Of a stretch of 64,000 nucleotides of DNA, positions 53,201-62,784 are shown piece after piece. A model generated the notes under the pieces. That model saw nothing but the letters and a program-made list of their open reading frames with translations, was not told the DNA's origin and ran no database searches. The stretch comes from Himantopus leucocephalus (Eukaryota > Chordata > Aves > Charadriiformes > Recurvirostridae). The translations under genes and the position numbers were made by a program. Where the stretch lies: NCBI GenBank assembly GCA_003993805.1, contig RSEF01000001.1:94541855-94605854 (forward strand), given 5' to 3'. Positions within the stretch are counted from its first letter, which is position 1; each line of letters starts with the position of its first letter.

Positions 53201-55792
53201 ACTTTCCCTTCACTTCTGTCCTTCTAGTACAATGCATATTTTGCAGTACTACTGTTCCAGTTGTGAATGCTTTCCTCCTACCCCTACCATATTTATATTG
53301 TTGCGCAATTTCCAGATTCATACCCTGCAACAGTAGTTCAAGTCACTTTGATCTTTTGCTCAGGCTGCTATTGCTATTTATATACATTTAAGCTCTTAGT
53401 TACGTGTGTATGTTGTATTAGGCACAATTTTTTCACTAAGCTGTTACTATTTACCTGACTTATCCATCATGACACCTTTCTCCTTACTGATAATCCATTA
53501 CTAAGTATTGCTATCTCTCCTTTTACCCAGTTACACCTGGAGGTGAAGATTCTTTTAGTCTTCTTCCCCTCTGTCTCAGTTTAACACTCTCTTAACTGCA
53601 GCAGCATTTTCCCCAAAAGACTATTTTCTCTGGCATTATCCTACTTTTGAAAAGGCTTTTTCTGTTGGTTTTTTTTTTTCTTCTCCTTTTCTTCCCCTCC
53701 TCTCCTTCCCCCTTCAGTGACCAACTGCAGTCAAGCAACCAAACATCCCTGCAAACCACCCATACTTCAGTAGTGGTGTTGTTTAACCCCTGTGGGCTGC
53801 TAAGCACCACACAGCCGCTCAATTGCTCACTCCCCAGCAGGACGGCAGAGAGAATTGACTGAGTAAAAGAGGAAAAACTCATGGGCTGAGATAAAGACTG
53901 TTTAATAGGTAAAGCAAAATCTATGCACGCAAGCAAAGCTTCATTCACTGCTTCCCATTGGCAGGCAGATGTTCAGTCATCTCCAGAAAAGCAGGGGTCC
54001 ATCACACGTAATGGTTACTTGGGAAGACAAACGTAACTCCGAATGTCCCTCCTTCCTTCTTGTTCCCCCAGCTTTTCTTGCTGACCACAATATCATATGG
54101 TATGGACTATGCCTTTGGTCAGTTGGGGTCAGCTGTCCTGGCCCCATCCCCTCCCAACTTCTTGTGCACCCCCAGCCTACTCACTGGTGGGGCAATGTGA
54201 GAAGCAGAAAAGGCTTTGACTCTGTGTAAGCACTGCTTAGCAATAACGAGAACATCCCTGTGTTATCACAGAATGGTCAGGGTAGGAAAGGACCTCTGGA
54301 GATCATCTAGTCCATCCCCCCTGCCAGAGCAGNNNNNNNNNNNNNNNNNNNNNNNNNNNNNNNNNNNNNNNNNNNNNNNNNNNNNNNNNNNNNNNNNNNN
54401 NNNNNNNNNNNNNNNNNNNNNNNNNNNNNNNNGCCTGTCCAGGTCATGCTGAATGGCAGCACAGCCTTCCAGCGTCTCAGCCACCCCTCCAAGTTTTGTG
54501 TCATCAGAATCAACACTGTTTTAATCACAAATCTAAAACTCAGCCTCATACACAGTACTATGAAGAAATTAATTCTAACCCAGCCGAAACCAGTACAATC
54601 AGCTCTTGATTCATTCTCTGACTTTCACTATCTTCCTGTATCTCTGTCCTCTTTCACCAGGGACTGGAGCTATTTCAGGTAAGACTGCCTGCATCTCCCA
54701 CAACTTAGCACAGGTATCCTTGACAGGTGCCACATGGTATATCGTGTTATTTTTGACACACAATGAGTCAAAATTAATCAGGAAGTTATTTCTTCATTGC
54801 TTTCAAAAACCTTATCAGTCTCAGGTTCGTATCTTCTGCACTGGTGCCCAGCAAACAGCTCATAATTATATTTTTCAGCATCTGTTCTTACGACAGGACC
54901 ATCAGCCTTACTAAGGGACTTAAAAGTCTCTCGATTGCTTACTTGAGTCCTGAGATGCCCTTGAGATGCACCTTCAGTCATTTCCTTTCCAGTTTGCTTT
55001 CTCTCTGAAGACCTGTACCTCCACCCTGCACAGTCTTCAGTGGATGACTTATACCCTTGGGAACTATTTCCAAGTTGTTTCAAATGACTTCTCTTCATAG
55101 TACACATTGCTCAGGATAAGCAACAAAAGCCCATGAACACCATTTGTCATCTGAGAGTCTCAGATCATGTAAGGTTCTTCATGCAATTAACAAAAACACA
55201 TACGAATTACAAATTCTTCAAGTGAAAGGTGCACAAGTGCCACAGCAAGCTGGTTTACAATACATTCCTTTACTTACTTTCACAGTATTCTTTTGGAAAT
55301 AGGTGTCATTCCTACTTTTGCAAACAAAAAACAAGAGAGGCACTAAACGACAACAAAGGACTGGAAGATACCACCTGACTCGTGAAGCGCAGCCTGCCGC
55401 AAACACACACCAGCACGCAAGCCAACGACTTGCCGAGTCTCAGGCAAAACCCACGTTGCCAAAAAGCAGCTTCCGGTTCTCCTACGCATTGCAGGCGACC
55501 CCCGTACTGCTCTTCACGGTCTCCAAACGCGACCACGCCAAAACGCGCAGGTAGCACACCGACGAGCTCTACCACGCTGCCGCTGCCAAGAACGGCACTG
55601 AGCTGAACAAGACACGAAGCCAACGGCGCACCACCTGCGTACCTGTATGACTTCCACCATCTCCGTGGTGAGGATGTCCTTCTCGATCATGTGCTCCAGC
55701 AACTCCTTCAAAACCAGCTGCTTCGCCAGCATCACCCGGTTCTTCTTCAGCGCTTCCTGGTGGCACCGCTGCATGCCGCAGGCAACCAGCAT
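38142..55792 (-). CDS. CASP2: CASP2, caspase-2 (complete, ten coding exons)
   Basis: Caspase-2 is an initiator cysteine protease of the PIDDosome; it acts in the cytosol and nucleus after DNA damage or centrosome gain. Exons on the minus strand: 55792-55643, 50021-49854, 48137-48062, 46589-46495, 44995-44819, 43596-43468, 43021-42931, 39259-39110, 39021-38912 and 38276-38142. All have GT/AG borders and compatible phases, giving 1281 nt and 426 aa. Residues 1 to about 90 form the CARD ([20 protein letters not shown]). The catalytic His is H250 in LLSHGVEGG and the Cys is C293 in FIQACRG. The linker site DQRD|G is at 306-307, and the small subunit ends [10 protein letters not shown]. Human caspase-2 is 452 aa; the difference is mainly a longer human N-terminus. 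TMEM139 lies upstream and CLCN1 downstream on the same strand. Confidence 0.96.
38728..38779. repeat. AT-rich dinucleotide-like repeat in CASP2 intron 9 side
   Basis: TA/CA alternation with the palindromic unit acatatgtatat occurring twice, about 130 bp from the donor of exon 9. It is between the last two coding exons. Confidence 0.8.
38912..39021 (-). CDS. CASP2: CASP2 coding exon 9 (small subunit)
   Basis: 110 nt from acceptor CTTCTCAG to donor AAG|GTAAGC. It encodes [20 protein letters not shown], then HVADMLVK. The NTKRGSW block contributes to the substrate pocket. Confidence 0.96.
39110..39259 (-). CDS. CASP2: CASP2 coding exon 8 (inter-subunit linker and small subunit start)
   Basis: 150 nt from acceptor CCCCCCAG to donor AAAG|GTACTG. 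It encodes [20 protein letters not shown], then [18 protein letters not shown] and [18 protein letters not shown] corresponds to the autocleavage site that separates the large and small subunits. Confidence 0.96.
39260..42930 (-). other. CASP2 intron 7 (3.7 kb)
   Basis: AT-rich intron between the catalytic-cysteine exon and the linker exon. No CR1, exon or other defined feature is seen. Open frames at 42.37-42.75 kb do not align with caspase-2. Confidence 0.8.
42931..43021 (-). CDS. CASP2: CASP2 coding exon 7 (catalytic cysteine)
   Basis: 91 nt from acceptor TTCTCTCAG to donor GGAG|GTGAGT. It encodes [20 protein letters not shown], then [10 protein letters not shown] with the catalytic Cys of the QACRG pentapeptide. 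A second AG six bases in is possible but would drop two residues that are conserved in human. Confidence 0.96.
43468..43596 (-). CDS. CASP2: CASP2 coding exon 6 (catalytic histidine)
   Basis: 129 nt from acceptor CTCTTCCAG to donor CAG|GTATAT. It encodes [20 protein letters not shown], then [19 protein letters not shown] and KLLQ. The catalytic His is in LSHG. Confidence 0.96.
44819..44995 (-). CDS. CASP2: CASP2 coding exon 5 (large subunit, start)
   Basis: 177 nt from acceptor CTTCTCAG to donor CAG|GTAAGT. It encodes [20 protein letters not shown], then [16 protein letters not shown] and HDQTAQ, the first beta strand of the protease fold. Confidence 0.95.
44996..46494 (-). other. CASP2 intron 4 (1.5 kb)
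   Basis: Phase-0 intron with no repeat family or extra exon that I can recognise. Confidence 0.8.
46495..46589 (-). CDS. CASP2: CASP2 coding exon 4
   Basis: 95 nt from acceptor TTTTGCACAG to donor CTTG|GTAAGT. It encodes [20 protein letters not shown], then [12 protein letters not shown], aligning with EHSLDN and CTPEFY of human caspase-2, just before the protease domain. Confidence 0.93.
46590..48061 (-). other. CASP2 intron 3 (1.5 kb)
   Basis: Phase-1 intron. It contains no recognised repeat or exon. Confidence 0.8.
48062..48137 (-). CDS. CASP2: CASP2 coding exon 3 (CARD-protease linker)
   Basis: 76 nt from acceptor CTTATAG to donor ATTG|GTGAGT. It encodes [20 protein letters not shown]. 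The motif LPFPxxESC aligns with the human linker. The acceptor has a poor pyrimidine tract, but phase and similarity support it. Confidence 0.85.
48701..48725. repeat. Homopolymer of 20 G next to an ambiguous base
   Basis: An N at 48701, then GAGA and 20 consecutive G. The run length is doubtful in a draft assembly. On the CASP2 transcript strand it is a C run. Confidence 0.9.
48905..49662 (+). mobile_element. CR1 LINE 3' copy in CASP2 intron 2
   Basis: It begins at gtgcagttcaacaaaaagtt and ends with ggaccagatgaccttcagag, gtcccttccaacc and gattctgtg. In between are typical CR1 blocks such as caaagggccacaaagacgat and gtgacaggacaagaggcagt. It is 5' truncated and oriented against CASP2. Confidence 0.95.
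49854..50021 (-). CDS. CASP2: CASP2 coding exon 2 (CARD, second half)
   Basis: 168 nt from acceptor GACCTAG to donor AAGG|GTACAA. It encodes [20 protein letters not shown], then [17 protein letters not shown], closely matching the human CARD helices. Confidence 0.95.
54266..54520 (-). repeat. CR1 LINE 3' fragment interrupted by an assembly gap
   Basis: The left part reads atcacagaatggtcagggta, then ggacctctggagatcatcta and gtccatcccccctgccagag. After 100 N it continues ccaagttttgtgtcatcag, still antisense CR1. It lies in CASP2 intron 1, in the same orientation as the gene. Confidence 0.9.
54333..54432. other. Assembly gap of 100 N
   Basis: Exactly 100 N, inside a CR1 copy in CASP2 intron 1. 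The true gap size is unknown. Confidence 0.97.
55643..55792 (-). CDS. CASP2: CASP2 coding exon 1 (CARD, first half)
   Basis: Encodes [20 protein letters not shown] to EMVEVIQ, then donor CAG|GTACGC. The ATG is preceded by CTGGCAG|G, which looks like a splice acceptor, so an upstream first exon could extend the N-terminus as in human. Without it, the ATG at 55792 inside the CpG island is the start. Confidence 0.88.
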
Positions 55793-56276
55793 CCTGCCAG
55801 CACAGGGGACAACCAAAGCCAAACTCAACGGCAACGGCGGCCCACCCTCACCCCTTACCGACCCTCTGCTCCGGAGGAAGCAGACCGGCCCCACCAGCAG
55901 CAACCGCCGCCGCCTGACAACGGGCGGAAGAGGCCTCCCCCACCCGCCCTGCCGGCGAGGGGCGACCTGCGCGCCACCCCGGGCTCGCGAGGCCGCGGGG
56001 GCCAGGCGGGAACAGCAGGCCGCCGCGCGCTCTCCCCGGACCAGCTCCCGCCAAACGGCCAGCGCCCCTCCCGCCGCTCACCCCCTCGCTCCGCCCCGCC
56101 CCGCCCCGCCCTCGCCCCGCGCATGCGCGCACGGTTTCATTCCCCCGGCGAGTCAAACCGCGGGACGCCCTTCCTCCAGTCACGTGGCCGAGGCGAGAGC
56201 TCGCGCCGCAGCCCCTTCCCTTCGCCACAGCGCCAGCCCGCACCGGCTGCCGCGCATGCGCAGGCGCGCCTTCCCC

Positions 56277-56302
56277 GGGGGTGGGGTGGGGTGGGGTGGG
56301 GT
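56277..56302 (+). repeat. (GGGGT)n run, potential G-quadruplex
   Basis: Five G runs of at least four separated by single T, on the plus strand about 490 bp upstream of the CASP2 start. The sequence can form a very stable intrastrand G-quadruplex on the template side of CASP2. Confidence 0.9.
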
Positions 56303-56500
56303 TGGCGGTGCGGAAGAGGGTTCGCGTCTCTTCCTGCCTGGGCTCGGCCGCGCGGGGCGGGGGAGCGCCCGCGGCATGTCAGCGCGTGCCGGCCCCGCCC
56401 CGCGGCGGGGCGTAGGGACGCAGAGGCCGTTCGTGGCGGGGGAGGGGAGGGACTCTGATACCAGAGTAACGGGAGGGGTTGTGCGCGCGGGTGGAATTGG

Positions 56501-58768
56501 CGGGTGTGCGGCCTTGTGTAGAAACGTACCCGTTTGGGGATTTATAATTTTTTAATTATTATTTTTAGATTATTTTTGTTGTTGTTGTTGTGTATGTTTT
56601 CTTGAGATGCGTTTTAGCTGAAATCTAAAGAGGGCCGAAGTGACGCTCGGTAATTAAAAGAGGAGAAAGGGAGTGCGTGCGTGAATTATGAGGGGAAAAG
56701 GGAGCGATCGCCCGTTCAGGAGAAGCAGATTTAGAGCTCTTGTCACGCCAGACTGCGGAGAGCTGCTCCCCCGTGCACAGGGGGTGTCACGGGCTAAAGC
56801 TTAACAAGAGTCCCAAGGCTCGAATAACCCTTACAGGTGCTGAAGGCGAAATTCTAGTTGTCGTAATTGGTGGTTTTGGGGTCTTTGCTTGGGCTGGTTT
56901 TTATCTGTGCCGCTCACCTGAATTTCTTTTTGACCCCTGGGGATTGGGTGCGCTCGTAAAAGGTCCTGTGTTGGCTGGCTTAGGCCCGAAGTTTCTGTTC
57001 CTGTGTGGTAAACCTGCACTGCTTTTTGTTGTGGTTTGTTCTTTTGTGTTTGCAGACGCAGGTGGGAAATGCAAGAAGTGATTTGTTTTTTAAAAAAAAA
57101 AAAAAAAAAGAAATCACATTGCCTCTGTCGGCAAATTTGCCCCTCATGATGCTTTTACGATAGAAGTATCACAGCTGCTTCATTGTTAATGATATTAAAG
57201 TGATTCAGCTGTAGATTGAGAAACGGAACTCCTCTCCTTTTTCTAAGCCAAAATTATCAAATAAGCAGAATGCAAGCATGGCTTTGTGGAGCGTTTCTTT
57301 TGGGAGGAAAAACTAACGATGCCACCAGGTATTTTTAACACTGTCCCGTTTATTTATAAACAACATAAAAGGTCTTTTTCTTTGAACTATAAAGAATCAA
57401 ACAATAAGAAATAATTTATTTGCTTCTAGCCTATGGTTGATGGTTCCACACATGGATTAAAAATGACGCAGTTGTATGAGACAAAGCTGTGATGATTGCT
57501 GCTCTCCTTCATGGATAATCAGATCACTGTATTTCTCTTTCTTTTTTTTTTTATTCTCATTTGGACGTTCACCAGACAAATGTCTTTCTGCATACTGCAG
57601 ACCGCTTTAACGCTGCAGAGTCTGTTGGTTTAACTCGCTTATTTTAAAAGACTGCACAGCATGACGGATCAGTGAGAGCTAGTACATGGCTCCAACCTAG
57701 ACCCGTCATGATGAAAACCGCATGTGCCTCAGGACTGCTATTCTCAGGTGTCCTCTGCTGCAGCCGTGCCCTCGGCAGACCTTTCCAGAGTCCAGAGAGA
57801 AGCCCCCGAGCGTGGCATCATTACGGGAACTGGAGGAGCGTTGCCCATTCTGTGCAAATGCTTGCCATGGTGACGATAAAGTGTCTCAAGTGATCTGTTT
57901 GCGGCTGTAGTACAGCAGAGAAATACACTCTCCTGTAGAGCTGTGAAGACTGGTGGTCCGGGCAGAGGATGCGTATATGTGTCTGTATCCCACTGCCGGC
58001 CTCTCTCACAGGAGAAAAACTTCTGTTATCTCTTGTCCACCACTGCAGGCTGTGTGGGATGAGAACCTTTTGAACAACATGAGTCATTTCATGGTGCCAT
58101 GCGTGCCGTCAGCTTTTCAAGCCCAAGTGACAGGTATCAGGTGGTATCGGCTTCCAGAGGAAGACAGTCACCCCTCAGTCACACTCCGGTGCAGCAGAGG
58201 GGTAGCAACAACCAGCGCAGACCATAAACTTGTGTTGCTGTAAAACAGCAGCTCAGGGAACTGCAGCCTCAGTCTCTCATTAGGGATTTTAGGGTAACTG
58301 ATGATTGCACTGCTCTTGGCAACACAGCTGTTTGTTGCGCACAGGCAGAACCTACTTAGTGCTGTTTCTACTCCTCCCCTTTCTGAGACAGCTTATCCTG
58401 GCTGTATCCTACAGTCCTTTCACAGAGGTCCTTTGGAAACCTTGTCTATTCTCATGATTCGCTCTCCTCCCCCATAAAGGTGTATCTCCAGTTTGAGAAT
58501 TGTTGCTGTATATAACACAACTTTCCTCACAGTGGTATTACGTATCTGCCAAGACAAAGCATTGTGGTATTGCATTGATTTATATTTTGTGCAAAAAGAT
58601 TCTAGTGAGATGACAAGCTGTGTCTGTAGTTCAGCTCTGGTTCAAAGGATGCTGAGACAAACTTTGACAGTTTCGGGTGTGAAAAATCTCAGCTCTTTCA
58701 CCTTCCCTGTAGGAGCACCCTGTGTTGGGGTGAGGGTTTGGTTCTGCATTCATAGAAGGTGAAATTAA
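56501..58768. other. Interval between CASP2 promoter and TMEM139 stop codon
   Basis: Contains a (GTT)n run near 56576-56591. Its right part is probably TMEM139 3' untranslated sequence. A candidate polyadenylation signal in minus orientation lies in the A/T run near 57541-57556. No gene is recognised. Confidence 0.5.
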
Positions 58769-59177
58769 TCATAATATGGAGGGCTGGAAGGCATCTTCAA
58801 AGACCTCATCGTTGATGGCACTCTCGTAAGCAGGTGGTGGAGTGAGTGGCTCCAGTGGCTCAAACCTGTCTTCAATACCTTTCACTTCATGGATGTCCGA
58901 AACAAACCGCTGCAGTCTCGGGGGAAGCACCAGCTGCAACTGCATCCTGGAGCCGGTGTCTGTTTCAGAGGTGTGCCTTGTGTCTGATGCCGCTGACACC
59001 CTGAGAGCATCCACCATAATCTCTTCTTGAGCAGCTGATTCAATAACTACATTGTAAGGAGGAGGCTCATTCAGCGGTGAGGGCACCAAGCCTGGATTGG
59101 ATGCAATTGTCCATATTGGTGGAACTGACGTGGTCATCGCCTCCTCATAGGTGGGCGCTTCATAGGCAGCGTTCACC
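58769..59177 (-). CDS. TMEM139: TMEM139 coding exon 2 (cytosolic tail)
   Basis: Begins after acceptor AATGCATAG with VNAAYEAPTYEEAM and runs to RFEPLEPLTPPPAYES and the stop TGA at 58769. The tail is proline-rich and holds both PPxY motifs. Confidence 0.92.
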
Positions 59178-60802
59178 CTATGCATTAAGAGACCAATGGC
59201 AGTTACACTTGTTATTTTACAGCTTAGTTTATGCAGAGGCAGGTAGTCTGGATAGTGTACTATAGGGACCATGCTACAATCAGTAGATGTGACTGAGACA
59301 GGATATCTTACATGGTATTATTGTATGTGATATTCTGCTGCTTGATCAGCTCACTTCCCCAGCTGACTTAATTTCTTGCTTGCTGGTCCAGAGAATGGCT
59401 TATTTGACCATTTTCCCACACTCCCCAGAATAAGTAAAAAAACCCACACTGGGTTTCAGTGCTGTAGGCTTAGCTTTGATTATGGAATCACAGCATGTCT
59501 CAAGTTGGAAGGGACCTGTAAGGATGATGTCCCTTGTTTAAAATCTACCAGTCAAAATGTATTACTAGGAATTACTACTAATTATTTCTCAGAATAAAAC
59601 AGGACCTTGCTTTTTTAATACATTAGGTCAGTGCTCATCTGTTTTTAAAAAGTGGAGAAAATGAAGTATTTTCATTTATTTTAAACAAGGACTAACTATT
59701 CTGTGTTAAAAAGAGTATCTACAGAAAAAAGTGACTTTAGAAACATTTTCCTTTTTCGGTCATATTTTTAAATAAACAGATACTAATTTTCTTCTAGAAT
59801 GCCCCCAAGCTAGCAAAGCTCAATATAGACTTCTTTTTATGTACTCTTTCTAAAAATAAACACAAAATAACATCTTTGCCCTCCTACAACACCCTGTATT
59901 TGAGAATGTCAGGTCGTTTATGGATGAGGATAATGATTATCTAGATTATACAGACAAGGAAGCAGAGATACGAATAAAGTTAAACTCTTCAACTACAGTA
60001 GGCAAATTAGGTTAAATTAGGTGATGCTGAGAACCTGCAAATGTACATGAAGCCAAAAAGATGTTAGAGTATTCAGAGCCTCTCAAAATCAGGGCTTATT
60101 AGTGTCAAGTTAGGTTTTTAAGACTGGAAACACACCCAGTTGCAGGTTTCTTCGTAAAAGTTTGCTAAAGAACAGTTGTTCTGGAGATAAGGTTTATAGA
60201 GCTAAGCCCTGCTAAGATTCAGCATTTTTATTTTTTCTTGTGTGACTCATTGTTTGGCAAGACTCGATTATTCAAAGAAAAATAAAACTGGGCCTGGATC
60301 TGTTTAACCATGGAAATTTTTAGTGGATCGGTTCCCAGGGGGCGAGAAAATATATCTTGAACATGATACACGACATGTGTGGCATAGACATTTGCAACCT
60401 CCACCTGAAGAAAAACAACCTAAAAAGAACTTTTCTCTTCTGGAATGGAGTCTGTGTTTGGTGCCCTAGGGGAAGGGCAGGAAAACAGTATGTAAAGTGG
60501 CCGTATCTGAGGAGAGAGAGTTAAGGTAAGAGGAATAACCAGGTTGCTGCTTACCCTGCTTGGCTTTGTCTGTTCGGAGGTATCTCATTTGCCTCACGTC
60601 GGTGCTGATTCTTCAGGTAACACTCAATAAACACACTCAGCAAATAGCCGACCAGGCACACTCCCCCTACCCCTAGGAAGAAATAGCCTACTGGATTGAT
60701 GTTAGATGAAATGGCCAGCATGGTGACACCAATGAGAAGAGCAGCAGTGAAAACAAGCAACAGGGCTTGGCGGATGTTCTTCCAGTGTGTCTCTAACCAC
60801 AT
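58769..60802 (-). CDS. TMEM139: TMEM139, two-pass transmembrane protein 139 (complete coding sequence)
   Basis: Two exons, 60802-60555 and 59177-58769, join in phase 2 to give 218 aa; human TMEM139 is about 216 aa. Two membrane helices are visible near residues 13-31 (LLLVFTAALLIGVTMLAI) and 38-58 (VGYFFLGVGGVCLVGYLL), with the hairpin motif NINPVGYFFL close to human. The cytosolic tail carries APTYEEAM (90-97) and two PPxY motifs, PPPY at 121-124 and PPAY at 197-200, both also in human. PPxY binds WW domains of NEDD4-type ubiquitin ligases, so a ligase-adaptor role is plausible but inferred. Function is poorly known. Its place upstream of CASP2 on the same strand matches mammals. Confidence 0.92.
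59178..60554 (-). other. TMEM139 intron (1.4 kb)
   Basis: Intron between the two coding exons. It carries a small CR1 remnant near 59483-59535 and nothing else that I recognise. Confidence 0.8.
59483..59535 (-). repeat. Short CR1 3' remnant
   Basis: atggaatcacagcatgtctc followed by agttggaagggacctgtaag, the antisense CR1 terminus, within the TMEM139 intron. Only the last 50 bp or so can be traced. Confidence 0.7.
60555..60802 (-). CDS. TMEM139: TMEM139 coding exon 1 (membrane hairpin)
   Basis: Starts MWLETHWKNIRQALLLVF at 60802 in context ACCATGT and ends at donor CAGG|GTAAGC. It encodes both helices and the start of the basic juxtamembrane segment (KNQHRREANE). An acceptor CTTCCACAG at 60864 marks the 5' edge of the transcribed exon. 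Confidence 0.9.
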
Positions 60803-62784
60803 GGTGGTACAGATGGTGGTAGCAGATAGTTGAGAACAGATAAGCAGTTAAGGGGACAGACATCTGTGGAAGACAGTAGTTTTTTCAACATGAAACGTGA
60901 GCATACAAACACATTATCAGTATCGTGACCAAAATAAGAACATACATACTCAAATACATGCCATCATGAGAACACGCAGATTTGCACACACATAATACGC
61001 CTGCGAAATGTGTGCATAAATACATGCCAATGTAAATGTACTGAATTTCCTATGTGAATGCGTATTGAGTAATAGGGATGCTTGGACGCACAGTTGCAAG
61101 ACATAAAATGCATAAATAGACCATCTCACTTATTGCCAGGCTTATCTAATAGCTTCTTAATAGAACTTACAGCAGTCTAGGATGCAGATTTGAGGTTGCT
61201 ACAAAAGTGAAACACTGAATAACCATAAAGGTTAAATTCTAGGGCATTTGTATGTTGCATAATGAAGGTTCAGATTATAGTTAAGATCCCGGAAGAAACA
61301 TAGCCTTATTAATGGGGCTGTCTGCCCCAGTAAATTGCGCGTCTAACTTCAGTGTAGCATTATAGCAGTAACATTACTTTAGGTTCTAGCTATAGCTGAG
61401 GTATGTCTGTTTTTGCAAAATGTAGGCATGCGTTTGACTATTTGCCTATATCCTCAGTTCTTTTTCTGTTGATGTGCTTTTTTGCACCGTTCGCAAACAT
61501 GAGAGCCCCTCCTGTCCCTCATTCCAAACCCTGTCTCCATGAAAGAGATAGCAGTTGTCACTACGTGCGGTCAATATTTAATGAATACCAAGGATATGTG
61601 GTATTCAAGAAATACCATAATTAAGGAGTCATCTTGCATGTGTTATACTAACCTACATATATCCCACCGTTTTGATGAAGACCCCTTTGAAGGAAAAGAG
61701 CATGACACAATGGGCATAATTTTTATGAATATGCATCTCCAAACAAATACACAGTTTTATATAGTTCCATGTTACATTGTGTGCCTTTGCACACTAAATA
61801 CATTCCCTTGTTACAGCAAAATTAGATAAATTTATATATACAAATGCCAGAAAAAGAAACACATTCTTTCTGAACAGATTGCCTTCTTGTTACCTTTTTT
61901 ACTGCCAGTTATCAGTGTATACTTACCAGAGAGAGGTTTCGGTAGGTAGGAACAGTCATGTTTCTCTCTTCATCACAAGGAAAATTGTGCAAGTTCTTTT
62001 GTCCCTGCTCCTTTCCCTTCTGACCTGAGGATAGAACACCAGTAAAAATTCTCCCTTCCTCCTTTTGAGTTCTCTCGTAGGGAGACAACGAAGATTTCTT
62101 TTGAAACTGAAAGCCGGTAGCCAGTGAATATGGGAAGGCACCAAACGATGGGAAGATCCCGTTGTACAAGTTTTACGTGGGAAACTAGAACCTAATTTTT
62201 CCCGGTTCTTAATCCAGAGCAATTTCCAGACGGTCACGTACCTTCTACTCTTTTGCAGCTCTTCTAGGTCTGTCCCACAAAAGCAGGAAACTCATTAGGA
62301 AAGAGGGCGGAGTGAGCAGTGGGGGAGTGCTTACCTGTGTAAGCCCTGGTCTGCTTTACTTTAATGAGAGAAACTCTGCCATGAAAATTATGTTCTCCCC
62401 CCCACGTAGCAGAGGAATTTTGATCTCTGCCTCACAAAGCAGGAAGGACTGCCGGCCCAGCCCACATCACATGGCCCACACGTATATCTATTTATGAGTT
62501 CTGTAAAATGTAAATCTATACGTTTTTCTATCCTGATTGGGTGCTTTGTCAGATGTTGTTTTATGCCCTCTTTGATTTTTATAAACAAAAGGAAAAAAGG
62601 AGGCAATGGGTTATTATTTCACAGAGGGCTGAGTAAAATCCTTTTTACTCCCTAATGTATCTGGGAAAAAGGACTACTGATAAGCGACAGAACAGGTACT
62701 GAATTACTTCATGAAATCTGTTGTCATCTAAACCTTTAGTGTGTGTCTGAAAACAGAACAGAACAAGAACAGAATAAAATAGAA
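60803..62784. other. TMEM139 upstream region
   Basis: Holds the probable 5' intron and exon of TMEM139 on the minus strand. No CpG island or TATA box is evident. The rest is unique AT-rich sequence. Confidence 0.5.
61927..62170 (-). other. TMEM139: Probable TMEM139 5' untranslated exon, left border defined
   Basis: On the minus strand the segment ends at a strong donor CTCTCTG|GTAAGT at 61926, facing the acceptor at 60864 before TMEM139 coding exon 1. It contains an ATG (61959) starting MTVPTYRNLSL. After splicing that frame would overlap the main start in another frame. The right border is not visible. Assignment to TMEM139 is inference. Confidence 0.4.

Larger units (their letters stand above)
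50022..55642 (-). other. CASP2 intron 1 (5.6 kb)
   Basis: Phase-0 intron splitting the CARD. It holds a CR1 copy with an assembly gap at 54.3 kb and otherwise AT-rich unique sequence. No alternative exon is apparent. Confidence 0.8.
55430..56500 (-). promoter_or_regulatory. CASP2: CpG island and probable CASP2 promoter
   Basis: A sharp rise in C, G and CpG density surrounds and precedes the first CASP2 exon; no other kilobase in the window is similar. It contains GC boxes (ccccgccc-like), two gcatgcgc motifs that resemble NRF1 sites, and no TATA box, as expected of a broadly expressed gene. Long plus-strand open frames here are composition artefacts. Confidence 0.8.

Noticed and set aside
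55647..56555. Long plus-strand open frames (302 and 255 aa) over the CASP2 first exon
   Set aside because: They are proline-, arginine- and alanine-rich translations of the CpG island, antisense to a well-supported exon, with no domain.
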